NCBI GenBank assembly: GCA_012931725.1
Contig: WHSA01000703.1
Coordinates: 186,001 to 250,000, forward strand
From: Litsea cubeba
Taxonomy: Eukaryota; Streptophyta; Magnoliopsida; Laurales; Lauraceae
DNA length: 64,000 nucleotides
Direction: 5' to 3'
Made by a program: the position numbers and the translations under genes. The stretch's first letter is position 1. The number at the start of each line of letters is the position of its first letter. This document shows positions 26,336 to 37,760 of the stretch, piece by piece. Under the pieces are notes generated by a model that was not told where the DNA came from, ran no database searches, and saw nothing but the letters and a program-made list of their open reading frames with translations.

Positions 26336-27854
26336 TGTCACACCCCGAAACCGGGCCCTGCAGTGATCCGACCCAAGGTCCGCTCGAGCGGAGCCCAGAC
26401 AGAGCCTGGGTCGCTCGAGCGAGGGCCAGGCAGAGCTTGGTCCGTTCGAGCGGCCCACTGGGTCGCTCGAGCGGACTGGGCTCTGTCCAATCCGGCTCGG
26501 CAGAGCATTTCTTCCCATTTTTTTTTCCAATTTTTGATTCTTTTTCTTTCATGCTAATTTGCAAGATTTGTTGGACCCTTCCTTGACCTTCCAAACTCAT
26601 CAAGTCACCATAAATTAACAATCAAATTAATCAAACACAACACCTTTAATTAAAGTTTTCTCCCTTTCTTTTGAACCCAAACACTTAACATGAAGAAAGC
26701 TAGTTCTCAAGATGACCAAAGTGAAGATAACTTCAAATTCATTATAAAACAATATCATAAGTGAAATCACATACAACATTTCTCCATTCAACCAAAAGAA
26801 ATCTATGAAACATAAGAAGATTAGAACAAAGCATAAAACATCATGATGTGAAGCAAAGTAAATGAAATCATCATATTAATTGGAAATCCACTTGCCTTAG
26901 TCAAGAGAAGATGTAAATCACTCCAAGATGGTGCTCTTAAAGTCCCAAGCTCCAAAATCACAAAACCCCCAAAATAGCTCAAAAAGAAGCCCTAGGAACC
27001 AACAATTTTCAAATCCCCATGAAAACTCTTTGCATATGTAACAAAAACATTCTAAATGGCTTGGAAAACCAAGATTTGGAGAAAGAAATCCATTGCTCAT
27101 CTTTTTGAAGTTCAAACAAAGAAGAACTAGAGCTTGGAAAGGTGGTCTCTCCTAGCTCAAATCTCTTGCAAATGGGTTCTTTGGAAAGCTTGGAGAGGGA
27201 GGAAGAAGAAGGTGAGATCAAATCTCCCTTTAGCATCCAAGAAGAGGGGTTTCCAAGAGGAGAGAGAAAGGGGCTGGGAGAAGAACCCTAGACTCCCCTT
27301 TGTTGCAGGAAATGAAGAATGGGGAAGAAAAGATCCCCATTGGCTTCTTATAAAGTGTAAATGGGCTGGTCCCCATGGGCCCCAACTTACAAGGGTCAAA
27401 TCTATCATTTGCGGGTCTCAAATGAAAACGACGAAGAAGACAAAAATGATCAGCGAAATTTCTACTTTCCAAAAAGTATATTTTCCCCAATTTCTGAAAT
27501 TTTCGAAATTCATGGACAGATTTAATGTGAAAAGTCAGTTTTGCCCTTTTTCTCGAAAAACGCATTTTCTGATCATCAAATCAAAATGGTCAAAACATGA
27601 AAGTTGTTAAACTTCATAAAATGAGTCAAAATACACCAAAATCAGAATTTTTAGAAATCAGAAGTAATTTCTCATAAAAATACATATCATATGGACCGGG
27701 TCAAACCAAAGTCAACGGTCCTCAAAATCTCAAAGGCTACGGAAAAATCTAGTCGAACTAAAAAACAAAGTCAAACCAGCTCAAATCTTACTTAAAAAGC
27801 TAAACCACGATTAAAAGCATACTAAACAGAGGGATTGGGGGTCGAGGTCTCACA
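26336..27854 (-). mobile_element. Array D LTR 3, deleted form
   Basis: 1519 bp, with the same internal deletion as LTRs 2 and 4. Four palindromic CGCTCGAGCG-type motifs lie at about 26378-26475. Confidence 0.9.
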
Positions 27855-30342
27855 TCCTCCCCCCTTTAGAACCCATTTGGTCCTCCAAATGGTCTAAACC
27901 ACCTCAAAATCAAAAACCCAAAAGACAAAAGAAAACACTGACACTCTACGCTGAACCTTGGCAACTGAGAGAGCCTCTGATCAAGCCTGACGTTGAGATG
28001 CACGGTCAACAACACTCTGATTCGGTTGAAGGCTTCTCATTATTCCACATATCCGCTTGAAAACATACTTCTCTGACTAAACTGGTGTCCAACAATTCTT
28101 CTAAGCGTCCTTGGTGTCATCTGTCGTTCCTGCACTGGATCATTTCCTTTACTTACCTCGTCAGTCATTGTCGGTCCAAGAAACTGCAAATTCTGCCTCT
28201 TTCTATCACTTTGGAATTCTGTGCCTTAAGTCCTACAAAGCTGTACACGATACTCTTAACGCTTGCATGAAGGTGTGATCGTAGACATGTTTTCACTGAA
28301 AAAAATTGTCGTCCCAAAGATTCTGAAATTCCATGTGTTTGCTCTAACTATGTTTCTCAAATGCATCATCAGCTTCTGGCATCCAAGTATGTCGTCAATC
28401 CTTCTTTGTCCTGAAATCACAAACTCTTAATTCTATAGGTCTCCTGTCTCTGACTTGGTCTGCTACAACCCAGATGTCATACTGCTATACATTGTTGAGC
28501 TGTTCTGTGTCGAAACTTCGCATGGCTCGCCTCTTCAGAATTCACTCTTCAAGCCTTCTACCCTTGACATGTAAAGCCGACCTTGCAAATCCAATCTGTG
28601 TTCACAACTCCATATTCCAATCTTTTTGTGCTGTACTCGGAATTCTTGCCTACATCTGATTCTATCTACTTGTTGTTCTTGATCTTCTGCTTGATACTGT
28701 GTTATCAACAAAAACATGTCTGCCAATCTGATGTCAATCCCCGAAGAACTGAAACTTTCAATCCAAGTCTTGAATGATGTAGATTCTCTCGTAGATCCAA
28801 CTTTATCTCCAACTGAATCAATATATCTCCTGACATCCATCAACCCTTCAATTCATACACCTCCAAACTCCAACCATAAACTAATACAACTCATCCCATT
28901 CAATGCAAAACAAATCTTATATTCTTATTTTTTTTAAAAACATAATGACTAAAAAGTCACTTAGTTGAATTTCATCATTTTAGAACATGGTAGAAACCGA
29001 ACCTCCAAGTTGTTAAATAAAGCTTAATAAATAAAGGTTATCAAAGTTTGAACATGAAACAACATTATTCGTTTCGAAATTCATATTTTCATAACCCAAC
29101 AATCATTGAAATACTCAACAATCTCAAATTAGGATTTCAAAAATAAATCAAATTCATGTAGTATGACCATACATTAAATTTTATTGAAATCCATTTCCAA
29201 TCAAACATATACAAAATTTTGAAATCGTCAAGGTTTTGAAATTAAGATGTCAGCATTTAAGAGAATTACAACAAGAGCAAAATTTCAAGATCATTGTGTA
29301 ACAATGTCTTAAGAAGATTATATAAAAATTCGAAACACAAATCCTTATGAAAACAAAATCACGCGACTCATGAAAAGAGTATAATAACATAGTTTATTTC
29401 AAAATAAGCCTTAAAGAAGAAATGTAAATTCATTGTTTAAACACTACACGGATAAATCATAGACATTAAGGAAACATAACAAAGATGAAAACATCACGAA
29501 AATCATTTTCACTAAGAAAAGAGACATCACCAAAACTGAGGTATACTCTTGCATCTGTATGTTGTCCAATCCAATGCCCTGTAAGTCGGTAAAATCCACA
29601 AGGTTTCTTCTGCTGCTAAAAATTACTTTGACTACAACTAACCGTCCACTTGGTATTACCGCTGAACCAACTACACTGGCTAAGCTACAAGTTATAGAAA
29701 TTCTCAACCAAAATTATGGCAAGGCTCATTGAATCCGGGAAATCCCTGAGTTTCTTGTACTAACTTCTAGTCTTACTAACTAAGATTCACCTCTCCCTTC
29801 ATAAAATCAATAACTGATACACCTCTTGCAGTCCTTCATCTTGGAAAGATGGTCTGAGTTCACCCAAAATCTACATTCACTTACCTTGGTACGTTGCATG
29901 ATGATCCTCGATTAGCTGAAAGGGGATCTTCGAATACTGCTCAAGTCCAACTCTGGCGGGCAAACGCGCATGTTTTCTCTCATTAACCACAATGAAGATG
30001 CCGAAGGCTGAAAGTCTGCTGATGTTCTCCGAAAACAACATACTAAGTTCACAGGGTTCTCAGTCTCCGACACAAGAAAAGATAAAAGACACCGAACAAG
30101 AGCATGGAGACTTTAAATTCTCCACCACTAAGGAGGAAATTTGGTCATCCAAATCTCCTAACAACACGAACTAAAGGAAAAGACAAGCAAAGTCTACCGA
30201 ACTGAAAGAAAAGCCGACTCAAATCCAAAGAAACAAGGACACGAGAAAATAAATCGACACAATCTAACGAATCCTCACCACACGTCTTAATGTCTCTAGA
30301 GTATTTTATTTCCTAGAAACGAACCAGCTCTGATACCAAGCC
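27855..30342 (-). mobile_element. Array D internal region 3
   Basis: 2488 bp with primer-binding site at 30327-30338 and the recurring 102-codon frame at 28535-28843. Its differences from region 2 are scattered single bases. Confidence 0.9.
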
Positions 30343-31346
30343 TGTCACACCCCGAAACCGGGCCCTGCAGTGATCCGACCCAAGGTCCGCTCGAGCGGAG
30401 CCCAGACAGAGCCTGGGTCGCTCGAGCGAGGGCCAGGCAGAGCTTGGTCCGTTCGAGCGGCCCACTGGGTCGCTCGAGCGGACTGGGCTCTGTCCAGTCC
30501 GGCTCGGCAGAGCATATCTTCCCATTTTTTTCCAATTTTTGATTCTTTTGATTCTTTTTCTTTCATGCTAATTTCCAAGATTTGTTGGACCCTTCCTTGA
30601 CCTTCCAAACTCATGAAGTCACCATAAATTAACAATCAAATTAATCAAACACAACACTTTTAATCAAAGTTTTCTCCCTTTCTTTTGAACCCAAACACTT
30701 AACATGAAGAAAGCTAGTTCTCAAGATGACCAAAGTGAAGATAACTTCAAATTCAATATAAAACAATATCATAAGTGAAATCACATACAACATTTCTCCA
30801 TTCAACCAAAAGAAAATCTATGAAACATAAGAAGATTAGAACAAAGCATAAAACATCATGATGTGAAGCAAAGTAAATGAAATCATCATATTAATTGGAA
30901 ATCCACTTGCCTTAGTCAAGAGAAGATGTAAATCACTCCAAGATGGTGCTCTTAAAGTCCCAAGCTCCAAAATCACAAAACCCCCAAAATAGCTCAAAAG
31001 AAGCCCTAGGAACCAACAATTTTCAAATCCCCATGAAAACTCTTTGCATATGTAACAAAAACATTCTAAATGGCTTGGAAAACCAAGATTTGGAGAAAGA
31101 AATCCATTGCTCACCTTTTTGAAGTTCAAACAAAGAAGAACTAGAGCTTGGAAAGGTGGTCTCTCCTAGCTCAAATCTCTTGCAAATGGGTTCTTTGGAA
31201 AGCTTGGAGAGGGAGGAAGAAGAAGGTGAGATCAAATCTCCCTTTAGCATCCAAGAAGAGGGGTTTCCAAGAGGAGAGAGAAAGGGGCTGGGAGAAGAAC
31301 CGTAGACTCCCCTTTGTTGCAGGAAATGAAGAATGGGGAAGAAAAG
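30343..31346 (-). mobile_element. Array D LTR 4, left part
   Basis: This fourth LTR, also of the deleted form, is split by solo LTR E and continues at 34393-34914. Without E it is about 1526 bp, like LTRs 2 and 3. Confidence 0.9.
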
Positions 31347-34300
31347 TGTAAGACCCCGACCCGAGAGACCTCGTTTAGAGTTGTTTGAGTTGTGTTTTAG
31401 TTTTAAGTGTGTTTAGTGGTTTTGGATTAGTTGGGGATTAGAATAGCTTTTATAATAGCTTTGGGGAATTTGGAGAGCCTTTTGATGTGTGGGACCCTTT
31501 GGGGGTTCTTGTTACGAATTGTGTGAGATTGGGGGTTTACCGATGATTTCCAAGAATCGTGTTTTAACCCATTGAACTTACTTTATTAATCCCTACAGTT
31601 TTCATGTTGACATCGTTTTCATTTGAGGACCTTAAACCTGATTTTTCACTAATTGAGGGCAAATGGTCTTTTTACCCAAAATCTGGACACCGATTTCAAT
31701 GTCACCAAAATGTGCAAAATATATACTTTTTGGAAACTAGAAATTTTTCCGATCAACTTTGTCTTCTTCGCCGATTTCGTTTGAAGCCTCGAAGACCATG
31801 TTTTGAGCCCGAGAAGTTCTTTAAGTTGTGGGCCCCATCCTCACTTACTATATATAGATAGTTTCTTCTTCTTTTTCCCATTTCTGGCAAAAACCCTAGA
31901 GGAGAAGAGAAACCCCAGCCCTAAGGGTTTTCCCTTACCTTTTCCTGCCTCTTCATCTTCAATCACCCACTAATCTAGTGCTAATGGAAGATTAGAGGTT
32001 ACAATCTTCTTCCTCATCTCAAGGCCTTCGTCTTGACACCAATTTTGAAGAAAACCGCCCACTTCAAGTCTTGCTTTGGACAACACCTTGCTTTTTGAGG
32101 AACTTCCTTGTAAGTGATTTTCTTAAAAGTTTTATAATCTTGTTTGTTTAGCCCTAGGGTAGCCCTATTTCAATTATTGGAAGATTCCGTTTGTTTTAAT
32201 TGGATTTTGATATTTTAGGGTTGGATTTGGGGGTTTTTGTGTATAGGTGTTTGATTGTGGAATTAAGAGGTGATTAGAGCTCAATTGAATTGCAATTGGA
32301 CCCAAGGCAAGTGGATGAAATGATTCTCATGTGTTTTATCATGTTTTATGCAAAATCTTGATTTGTCTTCATTGATGGTTTTAATGAATTATCATGTTTG
32401 ATGATTTAGTCTTATTGATTTTGAACGATGATTTGATGAGATAATGAGGCAAGGAGTAGCCCAATTAATTGTGAAGATATGTATGGAAGAAGGGGAAAGA
32501 AAGGAAATGGATAGGAGTTGGACAAGAGAAGGATTCAACCAAATGGGTTGAGTTTCGCTACAGGACCGATCGATCGCCCATCAGGTCCGATCGATCGGAC
32601 TGTAATTAACTGAGAGGATTTGCAGGACCGATCGATCGCCCATCAGGTCCGATCGATCGGACTGTAAATAACTGAGAGGGTCTTCAGGACCGATCGATCG
32701 CCCTTCAGGTCCGATCGATCGGACTGAATAAAAATGAACTGTAAAATGAGAGAATTATGGGACTATTTTCCGGATTCACCCCAAGTCCATACTCAAGTCC
32801 AATTCAGCTCTATCCCTTATCTTCTTATTTGAAGACATTGAATCTATAATGATGCGTTCAAATCCATGAAAGATTGGGGTATATTGTGAAGGGCTGCAGG
32901 GTGGAAGTATTGTTTGGAGGCCCAATGCTATTCAAGGATGGGTAAGGCATTATATGAAGTCCGAAGGAAGGAAGAACCTCATCGTGGAAACTCCATGAGG
33001 TTTTCTAGATTGATCAATGTGTATAAGGACCCGGAATGTCCCTAACTCTTAAAGAGTACCAAAATTTCATCATAACTGACATACGGGACCCTATTCACAC
33101 TGATTCAATTCTAGAAACTCCATTGTTAGCCTATAAAGGTGGGAAAATTATTTGTATTTGATTTTCAACTAAACTCCTATTTTGGGATTTCAAACCAACT
33201 TGATATGACTGGACTGTTACAAGAGTACTAAAAGTGATGTGTTTAGCTTTTGCTAACTGGTATATGGCGACTTGAGATGGATGTGTATTTGTGCCTATGG
33301 CACCCCCGTTTCTTACTGTGCATATGATTTGATTTATCGTATTTGACCTATGAGTCGGCACCACTGAGCTTGGACGACCTCGTCGGTTTGATCCTCCGAC
33401 TTGGGGTTCCTTCCCCTCCCGATAGCCAGCTGCAGTCTGGAATGTGCAGAGTTTTTACCCGGTTCGCTACCGTGGTCCCGCAGAGTATTATATATATGTA
33501 TATTATAATATTTATAGTTGTTCCTCCTCACCTTGTGTGACTGAGGACAATGATCTTGTTAGGGTATGTGCGCTCTTCACTTCGGTGAAGGGAGGATCTA
33601 GCTTGTGGGGTTGCCATCTTGACAGTTTCCAAATCCTTGTTACCTTACATGATTTATTGCATATGTACTTCTTTTGAAATGATACATTGTCTTTTACAAA
33701 GTTCATTGTTTATCCCTAAGTTTTCTTAACTCTTGCATAGCATTATTGTTTTATTATTGTTATGTCTTTTCACCCACCTGCCAGACCGTCGTGTCTGATC
33801 CATTTATTTTGGTACTCAGGTCCCGAGCTTATTGCCTTTGAGGAGGAGCCAGAGGAGGCGGTCGGTGCACCGCAACGAGTGATTGAGTGGCAAGCCGATG
33901 ATGTCATATAGACATTCGGCCTTGCCTTGAGAACGATACACTTTGGGAACTTGATATCTTTGGTTTAGATTTCATTTGGTTGTACGGTCTTTGTTGACCG
34001 TTATTTTGGGGTTTTAATTAACTGATACTTTGTAAACATACTTGAATTTACTTTGGGGAAAATGCTTGATCATTGCTCATCCTGATATCTTATCATGTTA
34101 ACCATAAATCAGTCTTGTTTATGGATTTGAATGGTATTAATATGGTTTACTACACGCTTCCGCAATTATGAGAATGTGTTTGATATGGTTATATGTGAGA
34201 TGATGTGTAAAGATAATCCTCACCGCGGAACCCTGTGGGAAATCACGTGCACGGATAAATATTCTTTTAATTCCGTGTGCGTTTTAGCCAAAGAGATGCA

Positions 34301-34387
34301 CGTGGCGCGGCATCAACCCGACACCGTCCCGACCTCCCGGACCCGGATCCTTCTTTTCCCCTAGTTTCTCGGTCCGGGGTCGCGACA
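31347..34387 (+). mobile_element. Solo LTR E inside array D
   Basis: A 3041-bp sequence from TGTAAGACCCCG to GTCGCGACA, with no internal region, flanked by AAAAG on both sides (31342-31346 and 34388-34392). This is the signature of a solo LTR left after LTR-LTR recombination. It lies opposite in direction to D but is distantly related. It shares the block AATATACTTTTTGGAAA, the segment GCCAGACCGTCGTGTCTGA (33782-33800) and the TATA position (31849-31857, 503 bp from the start). No gene is visible in it. Confidence 0.9.
32566..32735 (+). repeat. Three tandem ~64-bp units with CCGATCGATCGG palindromes in LTR E
   Basis: Each unit has GGACCGATCGATCGCCC, then CATCAGG or CTTCAGG, then TCCGATCGATCGGACTG. 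That gives six GATCGATC cores in 170 bp. The units can pair with themselves and each other. The block starts about 1.22 kb from the LTR start, close to the place of the CGCTCGAGCG cluster in the D LTR. Confidence 0.88.
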
Positions 34388-34392
34388 AAAAG

Positions 34393-34914
34393 AGCCCATT
34401 GGCTTCTTATAAAGTGTAAATGGGCTGGGCCCCATGGGCCCCAACTTACAAGGGTCAAATCTATCATTTGCGGGTCTCAAATGAAAACGACGAAGAAGAC
34501 AAAAATGATCAGCGAAATTTCTACTTTCCAAAAAGTATATTTTCCCCAATTTCTGAAATTTTCGAAATTCATGGACAGATTTAATGTGAAAAGTCAGTTT
34601 TGCCCTTTTTCTCGAAAAACGCATTTTCTGATCATCAAATCAAAATGGTCAAAACATGAAAGTTGTTAAACTTCATAAAATGAGTCAAAATACACCAAAA
34701 TCAGAATTTTTAGAAATCAGGAGTAATTTCTCATAAAATACATATCATATGGACCGGGTCAAACCAAAGTCAACGGTCCTCAAAATCTCAAAGGCTATGG
34801 AAAAATCTAGTCGAACTCAAAAACAAAGTCAAACCAGCTCAAATCTTACTTAAAAAGCTAAACCACGATTAAAAGCATACTAAACAGAGGGATTGGGGGT
34901 CGGGGGGTCTCACA
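34393..34914 (-). mobile_element. Array D LTR 4, right part
   Basis: This completes LTR 4 up to TCTCACA at 34914, followed by the ATTTT target copy and the Copia C RNase H gene. One base of CCCC is missing relative to other copies just after the E target duplication. Confidence 0.9.
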
Positions 34915-34919
34915 ATTTT

Positions 34920-36356
34920 TAGAAATGATAATGGCACTAGAATTGTCACACATGATAGGCATACATTGTTGTGGAACATTATAGTCCAACAAAGTTTGTT
35001 TCATCCACAACAGTTGGGCACAATAGCTACCTACAGCAATATATTCAGCTTCTGTAGTAGACAAGGATACAAAATTTTAGTTTTTGCTATGCCAAGCCAC
35101 TAGGCAGTTTCCAATGAAATAGCAATAGCCACTAGTGCTTTTCCTATCTCTATAGATCTTGCCCAATCTACATCACTATATCCAATCAATTGTAATGAGG
35201 AGTCACAAGGATACCAGATGCCATAATGAGATGTCCCATTGATATATTTGATAATACGTTTGACAGCTTTAAGATGTGACTCATGAGGATCTGATTGATA
35301 TCTTGCATAAATTCCAACACTAAAAGATAGATCCGGTCTGCTAGCTGTAAGGTAGAGGAGGCTTCCTATCATACTTCTGTAAAGATTTTGGTCTACCTTT
35401 TTACCATGTGGGTCACTAGAAACTTTTGATGTAGATCCCATGGGGTTTGCAACTAATTTTAGAGTTTTCTAGACCGAACTTTTTAATAAATTCTAGAGCA
35501 AATTTGGGCTGACTAAGAAAAATTCCTTTCTCGGTTTGGTTAACTTGAAGACAAGGAAAAATTGCAGGGGATCGACCAAACTCATCTCAAAAGTGGAACT
35601 CATTAATTCTGAAAATTCTTGAGCAAATATTTCTGAAGTAGATCCAAAAACTATATCATCAACATAAATTTGAGCAACAAGAATGTCTTGATCAATTTTC
35701 ATGATAAATAGGGTCTTATCAACTTTCCCACAATCAAAGTTATTTTCGAGCAAATGGTTTGTAAGCTTTTCATACCATGCCCTAGGTGCTTGTTTTAATC
35801 CATATAGAGCTTTCTTAAGTTTGTAAACGTATTCAGGATGATGAGGATCTTCAAAGCCTTCTAGTTGGGTAACATACACATCTTCCTCGATTTCTCCATT
35901 TAAGAAAGCACTTTTGACATCCATCTGAAACAATTTGATTCTCATACTACTAGCATATCCCAATAATATTCGTATGGAATCTAAACGGGCTACAGGAGCA
36001 AAAGTTTCTTCAAAGTCAATTCCTTCTATTTGAGCATATCCTTTTGCTACAAGTCTTGCCTTGTTCCTCACAACATTTCCAGATTCATCTGATTTGTTCT
36101 TATAAATCCACTTTGTGCCAATAGGATTTTTCTCGGTAGGTAAAGGGACAAGATCCCAAACATCGTTCTTCTTAAATTGATTCAATTCTTCTTGCATTGC
36201 TTCCATCCATTTAGATTTAGATTCAGCCTCAGAAAAATTTTTGGGCTCGATTTGAGAGACAAAAGAGTAATGAGCACATAGATTTTGAACTTGTTTCCAG
36301 GTCATAACCCCACTGCTGATATCTCCAATAATATTTTCCAAGGTGTGATTTTTCAT
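34920..36356 (-). pseudogene. Copia C reverse transcriptase and RNase H
   Basis: The minus strand encodes an almost complete RT in one frame (35493-36356), with WMEAMQEELNQF, KARLVAKGYAQ, the catalytic aspartate in FQMDVKSAFLNG and the YVDD box in IYVDDIVFGSTSE. The next frame (35100-35441) gives LYRSMIGSLLYLTASRPD and an RNase H start with YSDVDW. A third piece (34920-35064) gives STTEAEYIAVGS and CDNSSAIIISK, where array D interrupts. Frameshifts near 35490 and 35080 break the gene. IYVDDIVFGST is typical of SIRE/Maximus elements. Confidence 0.9.
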
Positions 36357-37760
36357 TATTTGGTTGGAACAATGGCTTTGGATGGAATGATATCATTACT
36401 ATCTTTTGGAATATGTTGTTCAATATCAGTTTCAACTTCATCATCATCTTGTAGAATTCTTCCGACTTGATTTATATCATCGATAACAACATGAGCTGAT
36501 TCCATCATGGTCATGGTTCTATGATTGAAAACTCTATATGCCTTGCTCCTTTCAGAGTATCCTAGAAAAATTTCTTCATCAGAATTAGGCACAAATTTCT
36601 CCAACTGCTCCCTATCTCTCAGAATGTAACATTTACTTCCAAAAACTTTCAAATACCCCAAATTAGGGTTTCTTTCATAGTAAAGTTCGTAAGGGGTTTT
36701 GTTGGTATTCTTAGTCAGATAAACTCTGTTTATAAGATAACAAGCAGTATTCACAGCTTCAGCCCATAGATTACGAGAGAGATGCTTTTCATTAAGCATG
36801 GTCCTAGCCATTTCTTGAATTACTCTATTTCTCCTTTCTACCACTCCATTTTGTTGAGAAGTTTTAGGAGCAGAATATTGACGATTAATGCCATGACTCT
36901 CACAAAATTTAGCAAATTTCTCATTTTCTAACTCTCCCCCATGATCACTTCTAATCTTCCGAATTTTATAATCTTTTTCAACTTGTAATCTTATTGCAAA
37001 TTCTTATGATATTGTCTACAGCATCCGATTTAGCATGAAGAAAAAGCAATTCATCCAAAACGAGAATAATCGTCTACCATAACCAAAATAAACTTCTTTC
37101 CTCCAATACTCTGCACAGGTGCAGGTCCAATCAAGTCCATGTGGATTAGTTCAAGAGGACGAGAAGACGATATATCCTTTAAACCTTTAAAACTCTTCTT
37201 GATTTGTTTTATCCAATTGACATGCCTTATCGATTTTAGATTTTTCATCACTCAATTTTGGAATCCTTTCACAATTTCATTTTTTCGACAAGATTTTGAT
37301 CAATTTGAAATTTATGTGTCCCATCCTTTGGTGCCATAAGTAATTTTCTTGATCTTTAGTTATCAAACACCTAGACTAATTTTCATCACATTCTTCTATT
37401 ATGTAACTATTTCCTTTTGTCCTGATCCAGTAAGAATAACTTGGTTGGTTTTAACATTTACCACTTTGCATGATTGACTGTCAAAGACTACCTTGTTTCC
37501 TTTGTCACACAATTGACTTATGCTAAAAAGATTATGCTTTAATCCTTCCACAAGAAATACATCATTTAAAGTTCGTATTTGATATCCTTTCACACTTCCT
37601 TTGCCAATGATTTGAGCTTTACTATTGTCTCCAAAAGAAATGTTTCCTCCATCATATTCCACTATAGAGCTGAATCTAGATCGGTCTCCTGTCATGTGTT
37701 TGGAACAACCACTATCTAAGAACCAAGTAAGGTTTTTCTTAGCTTTTAAAGCGTTTGCAC
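36357..37760 (-). pseudogene. Copia C protease and integrase
   Basis: The protease active site is WFLDSGCSKHMTG near 37690-37740. Then comes a conserved Copia stretch (VFLVEGLKHNLFSISQLCD). The integrase zinc site starts LWHQRMGHIN near 37330. The catalytic triad is kept across several frames: D in IHMDLIGP (about 37135), D in IRSDHGGE (about 36940) and E in NGVVERRNR (about 36840). Frame breaks near 37390, 37255 and 37010 make it non-functional. Confidence 0.87.

Larger units (their letters stand above)
16120..34914 (-). mobile_element. Tandem LTR-retrotransposon array D: four LTRs, three internal regions
   Basis: Four LTRs (TGTCACACCCCG to TCTCACA) alternate with three 2.49-kb internal regions. 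Each internal region starts with a polypurine tract (plus strand TCCTCCCCCC) and ends with a Met-tRNA primer-binding site (GCTCTGATACCA) four bases before the next LTR. Only the outer edges carry a target duplication, ACTTT at 16115-16119 and ATTTT at 34915-34919 (one mutated base). The array therefore came from one insertion, then expanded by recombination between LTRs. The internal regions encode no gag or pol, so the element is a non-autonomous LARD-type derivative. LTR orientation is minus. Confidence 0.93.

Noticed and set aside
20511..28843. 102-codon minus frame present in three copies (MMDVRRYIDSVGDK)
   Set aside because: It is conserved only because the array units are nearly identical. 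Other frames in the unit are equally conserved, and no family is recognisable.
16120..34914. Array D as a segmental duplication of host DNA or a satellite
   Set aside because: Unit borders coincide with LTR ends, polypurine tracts and primer-binding sites, and one target duplication surrounds the whole.
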